The position numbers and the translations under genes were made by a program. Positions 43,896-51,935 of a stretch of DNA of 64,000 bases are shown here, piece after piece. The notes under the pieces are model-generated. The model did no database searches. It saw only the letters and a list, made by a program, of their open reading frames with translations, and was not told where the DNA came from. The DNA comes from Saprospiraceae bacterium (GTDB lineage Bacteria > Bacteroidota > Bacteroidia > Chitinophagales > Saprospiraceae). Location of the stretch: contig JANQPA010000054.1 of NCBI GenBank assembly GCA_028285545.1, positions 1 through 64,000 of the forward strand, given 5' to 3'. Each line of letters starts with the position of its first letter. Position 1 is the first letter of the stretch.

Positions 43896-45740
43896 TTACA
43901 TTTTAATTCCCATCTCTTTCATTAGAATAGTAGCATTAAAACTTTTGCTGACTCCTTTTTTTAGTTTATAATCAAAAGACAACTTACCTTCTTCTATATC
44001 TACTTCGAAGCACCAGTTTTCAATTGACTTGGGATATTCTTTTTCTAAATATCCTAATTCCAGGTCATGGGTGGCAACAAGGCCGGAGCCTTTCGATTGA
44101 ATTAACTGAAGCAATAAAGCCTTTGATCCCTTATGCCTGTCGGCAGAATTAGTTCCTTTCAAGATTTCGTCCAGAAGGAATAATATTTTCGGCTGGGGAG
44201 GCTGTGTATCCTTATGGCTTTCTACTGCCTCAATTATAGTTTTTAGTCTTTTCAATTCTGCAAAAAATGAAGAAGTGCTTTCATGAAGAGAATCCTGTGT
44301 ACGCATACTGCTATACACCCATAGTGGAGGCAAAGAAAACTCCCGTGCGCAAACAGGGAGGCCGGTCATTGCTAAAACTACATTAAGTCCCAGGGTACGG
44401 AGAAAAGTCGTTTTACCGCCCATATTAGAGCCGGTAATTAATTTGATATGCCCATCAGTAGGTAATTGAATGTCATTGACAACTCTTTTTTTTGCATGAA
44501 GAAGGGGGTGGCCCAAATCTTTTGCTATAAGCAGATCAGCAGAGGTAATTTGCGGAAAAATCCAATCTGGATTATTAGCAGATAAGGTGGATAAACTGTT
44601 GTAGGCATCAATATACTTGAGGCCATCAAACCAGGTGAGTAATAAATCGCCATTGTTTACCTTCCATCGATCTAATTGATTCATCCATTGCAAATCCCAC
44701 AAAGCATATAGATTAAGGAGAATAGCAAAAGGATTAAAACGTACATTCAATTGATTAATAATATAGGCAAGTCTGCGAATACTCTTTGAAGCAACGGCTC
44801 CATCTTTTGAAAAGTGCTGATACAAATCCTGCAATATCTGGCTATTAAACTCCACCTTTTCAATATGATGGATTAAGCCGGCATATTTTTCCAAAATATC
44901 AACCGCCTTAGAAGTACGATTGTGTAGATCATTAATTTTTTTGAGAGTATTTCGCAAAATGATAGCAGGCAATAATAAAAAGAAGATAACAGCTTCTAAA
45001 GGCAGTAGGGTAAAAGATAAAATTGTTCCGGCAATCATCCAGACAGGGACAAACCATAACATCCATTTCAGCCAGCTTTTTCCTTTAAAAAAAAGAGGAT
45101 CATTTAACCAATCACGAAGCAGATTGTAATGCAGTTCGTCATCAGTAGTTCCCATGCCAAGAGCCTGGAAATCCTGCCTCCAATCTCTTTTCCTGGCCAA
45201 TTCTTTGATAGTTTCTTGTCTTAATTTAATTTTTTCAGGAGTAGCTGGCTCAAGAAAAAAATGTGCAAGCTGCTTGCTCCCCATTATACTTACGGTTCTA
45301 TCACATGCCTGGTAAATAGAGTGGGTATCGAAAATATCTAAATCAATGGAGTAAGGATGAAGAGGATGAACATAGTCTTCCCCTTTTTTAAAAGATGAAA
45401 AATCATAATCCAAAGCCTTTTCCTCATTGAGATTAATTTCGTGCAAATATCGATTGTGAACTTCTCTATTTTTTATTTCCTGATGCCAGATAACAAAGCG
45501 ATAAAAGGAAAGTAAGAAAATAATCATCGAAAAAATTCCCAGAGGCCACCATTGTACCCATAAAAGAGCAATAGCAACAACACTTCCCAAAAAGGCGAAT
45601 AAGCGAACCAGAGAATAGCGGTTGTATTTTTCACTTAGGCCATCTGCCAGTTTTAAACATCTATCGGCTTTTTCAAGATATTGTCTTCTCAATTCCTCAT
45701 AATTCTCTTCTGACGAAGATTCATCTAAAGTGTTTTGCAT
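43896..45740 (-). CDS. MutS-like membrane ATPase
   Basis: A 614-residue protein. Four hydrophobic helices in two pairs (about residues 43-85 and 210-255) are followed by a MutS-type helical lever and a C-terminal ATPase: Walker A GSNMGGKTTFLRTLG (about 420), SSFFAELKRLKTII, Walker B ILFLLDEILKGTNS and HDLELGYLEK. These are mismatch-repair-like ATPases but membrane-bound; no mismatch or SMR domain is seen. The start at 45740 (MQNTLDESS) avoids overlap with the divergent regulator; the longer frame to 45839 would enter it. Confidence 0.87.
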   Translation of the reverse strand: MQNTLDESSSEENYEELRRQYLEKADRCLKLADGLSEKYNRYSLVRLFAFLGSVVAIALLWVQWWPLGIFSMIIFLLSFYRFVIWHQEIKNREVHNRYLHEINLNEEKALDYDFSSFKKGEDYVHPLHPYSIDLDIFDTHSIYQACDRTVSIMGSKQLAHFFLEPATPEKIKLRQETIKELARKRDWRQDFQALGMGTTDDELHYNLLRDWLNDPLFFKGKSWLKWMLWFVPVWMIAGTILSFTLLPLEAVIFFLLLPAIILRNTLKKINDLHNRTSKAVDILEKYAGLIHHIEKVEFNSQILQDLYQHFSKDGAVASKSIRRLAYIINQLNVRFNPFAILLNLYALWDLQWMNQLDRWKVNNGDLLLTWFDGLKYIDAYNSLSTLSANNPDWIFPQITSADLLIAKDLGHPLLHAKKRVVNDIQLPTDGHIKLITGSNMGGKTTFLRTLGLNVVLAMTGLPVCAREFSLPPLWVYSSMRTQDSLHESTSSFFAELKRLKTIIEAVESHKDTQPPQPKILFLLDEILKGTNSADRHKGSKALLLQLIQSKGSGLVATHDLELGYLEKEYPKSIENWCFEVDIEEGKLSFDYKLKKGVSKSFNATILMKEMGIKM

Positions 45741-45820
45741 TTTTTGGTCATTAAACTGCGAATATTCGCTGTTATGATTAATTTTATGTTTTAGGGGGGA
45801 ATTTATAAACTTATTTTTTG

Positions 45821-47308
45821 ATGAAAGCAAAGACGACAAGCGAAAAGATAATATTTGGACTAAAGGTAAAGCAGCTACGACAAAAAAAGCAACTTTCTTT
45901 CTCTGAGCTTTCAGAAAAAGCCAGCTTATCCGTTTCCTACCTTAATGAGATAGAAAAAGGGAAAAAGTATCCTAAGGAGGATAAGATTCGAGCATTAGCC
46001 CAAGCGCTAAGTATTTCTTATGAAGAACTTACCAATTTAGAATTACACGAAAACCTGGCTCCTGTTGCTGCTCTGATAAGATCCAATTTTCTTAATGAAT
46101 TGCCATTAGATCTATTTGGGATTGAATTATCAAAAGTGGTCGAGATCATCGCTAATGCGCCAAAGAGGGTCGGGGCATTTATTTCAACCTTATTAGAGTT
46201 ATCAAGAAATTATTCATTAGCAGAAGAACATTTTTATTTTGGTGCCCTCAGGTCTTATTTGGAGATGCACAACAACTATTTTGAAGAGTTGGAAAATGCT
46301 GTAGAAGCATTTTGTGAAGAGCACCAAATCGAGAAAAGTCGCCCTATTGAAGAATCTCAATTGGCTGCTATTTTGCTCAGGGAATATGATTATGAGATAA
46401 TTGATGATGGATTAGAAGCCTATCCTGACCTGAAAGGACTCAGATCGGTTTTTTTACCTCAGAAAAAACAGCTGCTTCTCAATGGTCAGCTACACTCTTA
46501 TCAGCGAGTATTTGAAATGGGTAAAGAAATTGCCTTTAATTATCTGAAGTTAAAGGAAAGAGCTTTTTCCTCTTCCATACTAAAGGCCAGGGCATTTGAG
46601 GAGGTTTTAAATCACTCCAAGGCCATTTATTTTTCTGTGGCATTACATATCCCTCGGGATCCTTTTATTCAACAGCTGCAGGAGTTCTTTCAAAAGCCAA
46701 AGTGGGATGGGGAGGCTTTTTTAGGAATTATGAAGCAGTATGAGGCTAGCCCGGAAATGTTTTATCATCGGCTCACCAACATTTTGCCAGAATATTTTGA
46801 AATGAACAAGCTTTTTTTCCTCCGTTTCGTTCATGAATTAGAGGAAGATTCTTTTACCATGGATAAAGAATTACATCTCAACAAACGACATCATCCTCAC
46901 GGTAATGGACTTTCTGAGCATTATTGCCGGCGTTGGGGAGCCATTTCCCTGGCTCAAGATCTTTATCAACTTCAAAAAGAAGGTAAATATGTAGATTTAA
47001 TTGCCAGAGCTCAAAGATCAAAGTACCTGGGCACAGAAGATGAGTATCTTTGTTTTACCATTGCCCGCCCTTCTTATCCTGCCCCCAACAAAAATGTAAG
47101 TGTAACGATAGGTCTTTTGATCAATAGCCAGTTGGAGAAAAGCATTAACTTTTTATCCGATCCTTCAATTCCAACCCGAGTAGTAAATACCACTTGTGAG
47201 CGTTGTGCTCTAAAAGATTGTCAGGAAAGAGCTGAACAACCTCATATAACAAATAAAAAAGTCAGGATACAACAAATGCAAAATAGGCTTAACTTGCTAA
47301 CAAAATAA
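45821..47308 (+). CDS. XRE/ScfR-type transcriptional regulator
   Basis: A 495-residue protein. Residues 9-65 are an XRE-type HTH (LRQKKQLSFSELSEKASLSVSYLNEIEKGKKYP; core SFSELSEKASLSVSYLNEIE). The rest matches the short-chain fatty-acid regulator (ScfR/RamB, DUF2083) layout, with an IrrE-like middle (HEVLNHSKAIYF) and the C-terminal metal-like motif CERCALKDCQERAEQP. Such regulators control acetate or propionate metabolism and the glyoxylate shunt. The start ATG is at 45821; a TTG 3 bp earlier was not used. Divergent from the MutS-like ATPase. Confidence 0.85.
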   Translation: MKAKTTSEKIIFGLKVKQLRQKKQLSFSELSEKASLSVSYLNEIEKGKKYPKEDKIRALAQALSISYEELTNLELHENLAPVAALIRSNFLNELPLDLFGIELSKVVEIIANAPKRVGAFISTLLELSRNYSLAEEHFYFGALRSYLEMHNNYFEELENAVEAFCEEHQIEKSRPIEESQLAAILLREYDYEIIDDGLEAYPDLKGLRSVFLPQKKQLLLNGQLHSYQRVFEMGKEIAFNYLKLKERAFSSSILKARAFEEVLNHSKAIYFSVALHIPRDPFIQQLQEFFQKPKWDGEAFLGIMKQYEASPEMFYHRLTNILPEYFEMNKLFFLRFVHELEEDSFTMDKELHLNKRHHPHGNGLSEHYCRRWGAISLAQDLYQLQKEGKYVDLIARAQRSKYLGTEDEYLCFTIARPSYPAPNKNVSVTIGLLINSQLEKSINFLSDPSIPTRVVNTTCERCALKDCQERAEQPHITNKKVRIQQMQNRLNLLTK

Positions 47309-47331
47309 TTAACTCATAAAACACCTTGAAA

Positions 47332-47646
47332 ATGATCATTTCCACCACTGATTTCATCCCAGGAAGAGAAGTTTCTGAAGTTTTAGATATTGCCAGAGGA
47401 AGTACAGTCAGAGCCAGAAATATTGGCAGAGATATATTTGCAGGACTAAAGAGTATTGTAGGAGGTGAAATTGAAGAATACACCAAATTAATGGCCCAGG
47501 CTCGTGAACAATCAATTGATCGGATGGTAGCGGACGCAGAAGTTCTAGGCGCTGATGCAATTATTAATGTTCGCTTTACAACTGCTCAGGTAATGCAAGG
47601 AGCTTCGGAGATTTTGGCATATGGGACGGCAGTGAAGTTAAAATAA
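47332..47646 (+). CDS. YbjQ family protein
   Basis: A 104-residue protein of the YbjQ/UPF0145 heavy-metal-binding-like family: IISTTDFIPGREVSEVLDIARGSTVRA (core IPGREVSEVLDIARG) and ADAEVLGADAIINVRFTT, ending in AYGTAVKLK. It forms homopentamers in known structures; function is unclear. An in-frame TTG at 47326 is rejected in favour of ATG 47332. A terminator follows at once. Confidence 0.9.
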   Translation: MIISTTDFIPGREVSEVLDIARGSTVRARNIGRDIFAGLKSIVGGEIEEYTKLMAQAREQSIDRMVADAEVLGADAIINVRFTTAQVMQGASEILAYGTAVKLK

Positions 47647-47680
47647 ATAGATTGGCGCAATAGCGCCAATCTATTTATTT
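47641..47680 (+). terminator. 18-bp stem terminator including a stop codon
   Basis: AAATAAATAGATTGGCGC pairs perfectly with its complement around AATA, followed by T-rich sequence. The YbjQ stop TAA (47644-47646) is within the left arm. The AAATAAATAGA start of the stem is identical to the terminator at 2172-2207. Confidence 0.88.
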
Positions 47681-47741
47681 TATAATATTTTGAACTACTT
47701 AGTACCGTTTGATTGTTCGTGATATAGGAATAACATTACAT

Positions 47742-48206
47742 ATGGCAACGAAAAAACCAGTAGAAATACTTAATCGAAAGGCGAAACACGAATACCATTT
47801 TTTAGCTGTATTTGAAGCAGGTATTGTGCTTCGCGGTACAGAAATAAAATCTATACGAAAACATCAGGTGAATCTACGTGACGCCTATTGCTTTTTCAAA
47901 AAAGGAGAATTATATATTAAAAGCCTCTATATAAAAGAATATGAATTTGGGAATTATTTTAACCATGACCCAAGACGAACAAGAAAATTACTCTTAAAAC
48001 GTCAGGAACTAAAGAAACTGGAAAAGCGGGTAAAAGAAAGGGGCTTTACCATAGTTCCCTACCGATTATACCTGAATGAAAGAGGGATTGCTAAAATAGA
48101 AATTGCCCTTGCTCAGGGGAAAAAATCTTATGATAAACGAGATTCTATCAAGCAAAAGGATCAAAAAAGAGATATGGCTCGAATCAAAAAGAGCTTAAAA
48201 TATTGA
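47742..48206 (+). CDS. smpB: SsrA-binding protein SmpB
   Basis: A 154-residue trans-translation factor that binds tmRNA and delivers it to stalled ribosomes. Seen motifs include VLRGTEIKSIR, NLRDAYCFFKKGELYI, RTRKLLLKRQELKKL and the C-terminal basic tail KKSYDKRDSIKQKDQKRDM. The start at MATKKPVE (47742) fits the family; an in-frame start 11 codons earlier adds residues unlike SmpB. tmRNA itself was not found in the window. Confidence 0.95.
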   Translation: MATKKPVEILNRKAKHEYHFLAVFEAGIVLRGTEIKSIRKHQVNLRDAYCFFKKGELYIKSLYIKEYEFGNYFNHDPRRTRKLLLKRQELKKLEKRVKERGFTIVPYRLYLNERGIAKIEIALAQGKKSYDKRDSIKQKDQKRDMARIKKSLKY

Positions 48207-48348
48207 AGTAATTAAAATTTTTTGTTTTAAATTAAGCAACATTTTGTATCTTTCCCTACAAATAAAATACCAGATTTCAATTATTTTATTTAAGAATCAA
48301 GCTTATTAAAGGAATATCAATTCTTTTTGACCAGAAAAAATCGAGCCT

Positions 48349-49137
48349 TTGCAGGAAGGATATATCCATATCGGAAAGAATAAGTTGTTTTACAAAAAAT
48401 TTGGGCATGGAGCACGCCTTTTAATAGCCTTGCATGGCTTTGCCCACGATCACAAAATGTTTAATGTCTTACAAAAAGGCCTGGCTTATCATTTTACGGT
48501 CTATTCCATCGACCTCCCCTACCACGGCCGCAGCCAGTGGAAAGACAAACACTATGATCACAAATTAGTGGAAAGGTTGGTTCACCATATTTTGAAAGAA
48601 GAGCAAAAAGACCAATTTTCGGCCATTGGCTTTAGTTATGGAGCACGCCTTTGGATGTCATCTCTTCCTTTTATCGAAGAAAAACTATCTCATCTATATT
48701 TGCTGGCACCCGATGGCCTTAAAACTCAATGGTTGGGAATAGCGGAAAGAAGTCCCCGTTTTTTAATTTCCATACTTAGCAGGATGAGTAATAAACCTGA
48801 GCGATTATACAAATTTGCGAATCGTTTGCGCAAACTACGCCTCATTAATAGATTTGCGCACCGTTTTGTGTTACACCATTTAAGTACAATTGCCCTCAGG
48901 AACCGCTTATTTCAGACCTGGAGGTCAATTAAATATTTTAGGGTAGATAAAAAGCAAGTCAAAGAAATTATTTCCAAAAACAGGATACAACTATCAGTTA
49001 TCGTTGGTAAACGAGATTCCATCATTACACTGAGTGCTGTAAAAAACCTGGTGAGAGGTCTTCCCAATACTCAATTACACTTATTAAATAAATCTCATTT
49101 TTTGATTGATGGAAGTATCGTTCCATTGATAAGATAA
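48349..49137 (+). CDS. Alpha/beta hydrolase
   Basis: A 262-residue alpha/beta hydrolase: ALHGFAHDHKMF, YHGRSQWKD, nucleophile elbow IGFSYGARLWM and catalytic Asp in VIVGKRDSIITL, His in NKSHFLIDG. The frame opens at 48331 and has no ATG before residue 35, so a TTG start at 48349 is chosen; the protein from that codon begins directly with family-like sequence. Substrate unknown. Confidence 0.75.
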   Translation: MQEGYIHIGKNKLFYKKFGHGARLLIALHGFAHDHKMFNVLQKGLAYHFTVYSIDLPYHGRSQWKDKHYDHKLVERLVHHILKEEQKDQFSAIGFSYGARLWMSSLPFIEEKLSHLYLLAPDGLKTQWLGIAERSPRFLISILSRMSNKPERLYKFANRLRKLRLINRFAHRFVLHHLSTIALRNRLFQTWRSIKYFRVDKKQVKEIISKNRIQLSVIVGKRDSIITLSAVKNLVRGLPNTQLHLLNKSHFLIDGSIVPLIR

Positions 49138-49199
49138 GCTCTTAACATTCTAAATATCCAAATGGAAATTATTTTAGTTGAGATCGTCTTTTATGGGAT

Positions 49200-49241
49200 T
49201 TGTTCCTTGTTCCTTGTTCCTTGTTCCTTGTTCCTTGTTCC
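49200..49241 (+). repeat. TTGTTCC heptanucleotide array, six copies
   Basis: Six exact tandem copies of TTGTTCC; the complement GAACAAGGAAC occurs once at 49402-49412, so the array is the left arm of an inverted structure around repeat copy D. Confidence 0.8.
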
Positions 49242-49270
49242 GAGGATAAGGGATTGCTTTACTAAGGGTG

Positions 49271-49313
49271 CAGTTGCTTATTTGAACTTTTTTCTTGCGC
49301 AAATTTTGATAAT
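49271..49313 (+). repeat. Dispersed CACGCAGATTT-type repeat, copy D
   Basis: Degenerate copy: AGTTGCTTATTTGAAC then TTTTTTCTTGCGCAAATTTTG. The first part matches copies B and C. Confidence 0.5.
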
Positions 49314-49487
49314 TGTTACCTGCCAATTTAGTGTTATTAGGGTGTGAAGAAAGTTTCAAGTAAGAGGCCCCTAAAGTTTCGAAAACCTGACATGGAACGC
49401 TGAACAAGGAACCAAGAGTTCAACCAATTTTGACAAACAAAAGAGGATAAATCATTTCTTCCAAAAAAATTAAGAGGTAATTTAAAT

Positions 49488-51164
49488 TTATCTAATCAAC
49501 CGAACCCTTATCCCTGTAAAGAAGGACATGGTTCTAAGCTGATCTTTGAAAGGTCCTAATCCTTGATTCATAAAAATCAGGCCATGTTGGTAGGTGGGTT
49601 GGGCAAAAACACTCCAGCGATCCTGAAGAAATCTTTCAACACCGACCCCTATATTGGTAGTAATATAACTGTTCTCTGTAAAGGACCCTCCCTGGAACCA
49701 TCCGCGAGGGAACTTAACTTCATCTAGCTGAGTTCGGGTGGTGGCAGTGCTGGCAGAACCCAGTCCAGATCCGGCGAATCCATATCCTCCCACATTTTTC
49801 CCGCGATTTAGAACCACATAATAATTCGCCTCATAGACTACATTCAGGCTGGCTCCGGCAATGGCATAAATGCGCCAGCCATTTTGTCTGATCACATCGT
49901 AAGTAATATTTACGGGTATACTTATCGTACTGTAATCATACTCTTTAAGGACCTCGCCCAAATACCCTTGATCGAAATTACCTTCCAGATAGGCAACTCT
50001 TATCGGCCTAACATGCTTATAAGAATACAGTCCACCCGTTTGAAGGCCAAACCTCCCTTTTTCTATGCCGAATAGGAATCCACCTCCATATCCAATTTCA
50101 TAACGATCAAATGAGGTAAGTCTAAATTCTTTATTTTCCGGTGTAATAATTCGATTATAATCAAAAGCCCCCATCATAGAGAAATTAATAATGGGCTTTT
50201 TATTGACAGGTTTGATAAGCTCGGCCAGTGAAATAATCCTTTCTGGAACTAAAGGATTAGCAGCCAGGCTTTCAATATCTTCCATTCTAAAGTCCTCAAG
50301 GGTTTGAGGAATATCATTTTCTTTTAAACCAAGGGCAAATCTTTCCGATACAGCCTTTTCACTTTCAGGCAAGACCTTAAAGCCAACTCCGTCCAAGGGC
50401 AGTAAATCGCTAATCAACTGAGAATTGCGGAAAGCTCTATTCTGCTCCAACTCAGCAAAAGGAGTAGGATTTGCTTCAATAGTAGCCATTTGTAAAGTAG
50501 GAAAAGATATGCTCTTAATAGCTTCCGCTTGGGCTGAAGAGCTAATGGAAACCAACTCATTCTTAGTGGGAGCAGACTCAATTTGTGCTAGTGGACTTGG
50601 GAAGTTTCGGTTATCCTGTGTAGCAATTGGCAAATTATCAAGTTGCTCTGGAGTTTCAGTTGATTGTTCTGCAACTGGAGTTTTATTAAGATGGATAGGC
50701 TCATTATTGTTAAAAGTGGCCAATTCTCCAAGATAAAATAGAAATACTAATAGTAAGGTTAGTTCGCTAAGCTTGTATAAGGCCAAGCGATTGGTAATAA
50801 AACTAATCCAATCAAGGCGTTTTTTAAGGATAAGCCAATGATTGTGGTTATAAGCAGGTTGCTGACGTCTGAGCTGAGTTGCGATAATTTGATCAAAAGA
50901 AGTAACAGGGATGGTTTGGTCAGAAGGCAATTGATCCAATTTTTGTTCAAACAGAGACCAGGCTTGTGGATTATCTTCTGTTTTTAGGTGAGAAAGTTTA
51001 TTGGCGATCAGTTCATCAAAAGAATGGTCCGTCAGTGAAGGGCCTTCACCAGCAGACATGGCAGCATCCAATTTCCCCTCAAATAGCTCCCAGCTATTGG
51101 GTGTTGGCTTGGGATTAAGATTCGCCAGCTTTTTTGAAATGATATCGTCAAATTTTTTACTCAT
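49488..51164 (-). CDS. Sigma-linked protein with three N-terminal repeats and barrel-like C-terminus
   Basis: A 558-residue protein. Residues 5-33, 49-77 and 90-118 are three copies of a 29-residue unit with a shared pattern F-D-x-I/L-I, W at position 21 and L-D at the end. A single membrane helix (about 132-148) follows, then a long linker (150-330), then beta-strand-rich sequence to the C-terminus resembling a porin-like outer-membrane barrel (FSMMGAFDYNRI, FGLQTGGLYSYKHV, TYDVIRQNGWRIYAIAG, ending in FTGIRVRLIR). It starts 7 bp after the ECF sigma gene. A cytoplasmic repeat domain plus membrane helix suggests an anti-sigma role; the barrel assignment is inference. Confidence 0.75.
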   Translation of the reverse strand: MSKKFDDIISKKLANLNPKPTPNSWELFEGKLDAAMSAGEGPSLTDHSFDELIANKLSHLKTEDNPQAWSLFEQKLDQLPSDQTIPVTSFDQIIATQLRRQQPAYNHNHWLILKKRLDWISFITNRLALYKLSELTLLLVFLFYLGELATFNNNEPIHLNKTPVAEQSTETPEQLDNLPIATQDNRNFPSPLAQIESAPTKNELVSISSSAQAEAIKSISFPTLQMATIEANPTPFAELEQNRAFRNSQLISDLLPLDGVGFKVLPESEKAVSERFALGLKENDIPQTLEDFRMEDIESLAANPLVPERIISLAELIKPVNKKPIINFSMMGAFDYNRIITPENKEFRLTSFDRYEIGYGGGFLFGIEKGRFGLQTGGLYSYKHVRPIRVAYLEGNFDQGYLGEVLKEYDYSTISIPVNITYDVIRQNGWRIYAIAGASLNVVYEANYYVVLNRGKNVGGYGFAGSGLGSASTATTRTQLDEVKFPRGWFQGGSFTENSYITTNIGVGVERFLQDRWSVFAQPTYQHGLIFMNQGLGPFKDQLRTMSFFTGIRVRLIR

Positions 51165-51171
51165 CTCTTAA

Positions 51172-51714
51172 TCAACGTCTGGAGGTCAATATATCTTTAA
51201 GTTTTGATCTTGCTTTAACTAAATTCGAACGGGAAGTACTCTCAGAAATTCCTAAAAATTCAGCAATATCCTTGTGAGAATATCCTTCCAATACATATAA
51301 GTTAAACACCGCTCGGTAAGCAGGTGTCAAATGTTGAACAGCATCAAGTATTTCTTGTTCACTACATCTACTAATGGCATCTGCATCTGAAGTGCTCAGA
51401 TGAAATGCTTCTTCAATATCCTCTGTACGCCTGCGAATATTCTTTCTGTAAAAATCAATACTGGTATTGATCATCACTCTGCGAATCCAGGCAGAAAGAG
51501 AAGTTCCTGATTGATATTTGTCTATATACTTGAAAACCTTGATAAAGCCTTCATGAAGAATGTCTAAAGCATCATCCTGATTATTGGAATACCTCAAACA
51601 AACCCCCATCATTTGGGAGTAATATTCTTCATACAATACCTTCTGCGCCCATCTCTCTCTACGTATACAGGCTTGTATCAGATCGTCTTCAGCATAAGGA
51701 AAGGCAACATCCAT
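51172..51714 (-). CDS. ECF RNA polymerase sigma factor
   Basis: A 180-residue sigma-70-type protein. Region 2 spans about 20-95 (YYSQMMGVCLRYSNNQDDALDILHEGFIKVFKYID core RYSNNQDDALDILHEGF) and region 4 about 125-178 (LYVLEGYSHKDIAEFLGISESTSRSNLVKARSKL core HKDIAEFLGISESTSR). It likely reads envelope signals through the protein encoded 7 bp downstream. A promoter with both elements lies upstream at 51731-51761. Confidence 0.92.
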   Translation of the reverse strand: MDVAFPYAEDDLIQACIRRERWAQKVLYEEYYSQMMGVCLRYSNNQDDALDILHEGFIKVFKYIDKYQSGTSLSAWIRRVMINTSIDFYRKNIRRRTEDIEEAFHLSTSDADAISRCSEQEILDAVQHLTPAYRAVFNLYVLEGYSHKDIAEFLGISESTSRSNLVKARSKLKDILTSRR

Positions 51715-51730
51715 GAAAAATGAAGTTTAT

Positions 51731-51761
51731 CAAATATAATCCGTTAACGGAAAAATCACAA
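51731..51761 (-). promoter_or_regulatory. Candidate promoter of the ECF operon
   Basis: On the minus strand TTG (51761-51759), a 20-bp spacer and TATATTTG (51738-51731) match the Bacteroidota -33/-7 pattern. The ATG of the sigma gene lies 16 bp further. Confidence 0.55.
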
Positions 51762-51875
51762 GCCTACCTTCCTTTTTTAACCTAAATGACTCCTGTTTGA
51801 CAACGATTAAGAAATCAATTTCGCTGCCCTTAAACTTAAAACATCTATAAATTTTATTTTAAAACAAATTGTTTT

Positions 51876-51883
51876 TATATTTG
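51876..51883 (+). promoter_or_regulatory. Candidate parC promoter -7 box
   Basis: TATATTTG, an exact TAnnTTTG, 52 bp before the parC start. No clear -33 TTG is present at the normal distance. Confidence 0.4.
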
Positions 51884-51935
51884 TAGTTAGTTTTGCCTTT
51901 CTGAAATTGGCAGATCTTACCGAAAATTTCAAAAC

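Larger units (their letters stand above)
49138..49487. other. Gene-free stretch with tandem repeat and repeat copy D
   Basis: About 350 bp with six tandem TTGTTCC copies (49200-49241), the CACGCAGATTT-type repeat copy D (49271-49313), and an inverted GAACAAGGAAC (49402-49412). Open frames here are repeats, not genes. Confidence 0.6.

Noticed and set aside
49162-49407. Short frames on both strands over the TTGTTCC array
   Set aside because: Their sequence is the tandem repeat (VPCSLFLVP-type) and repeat copy D; no gene.
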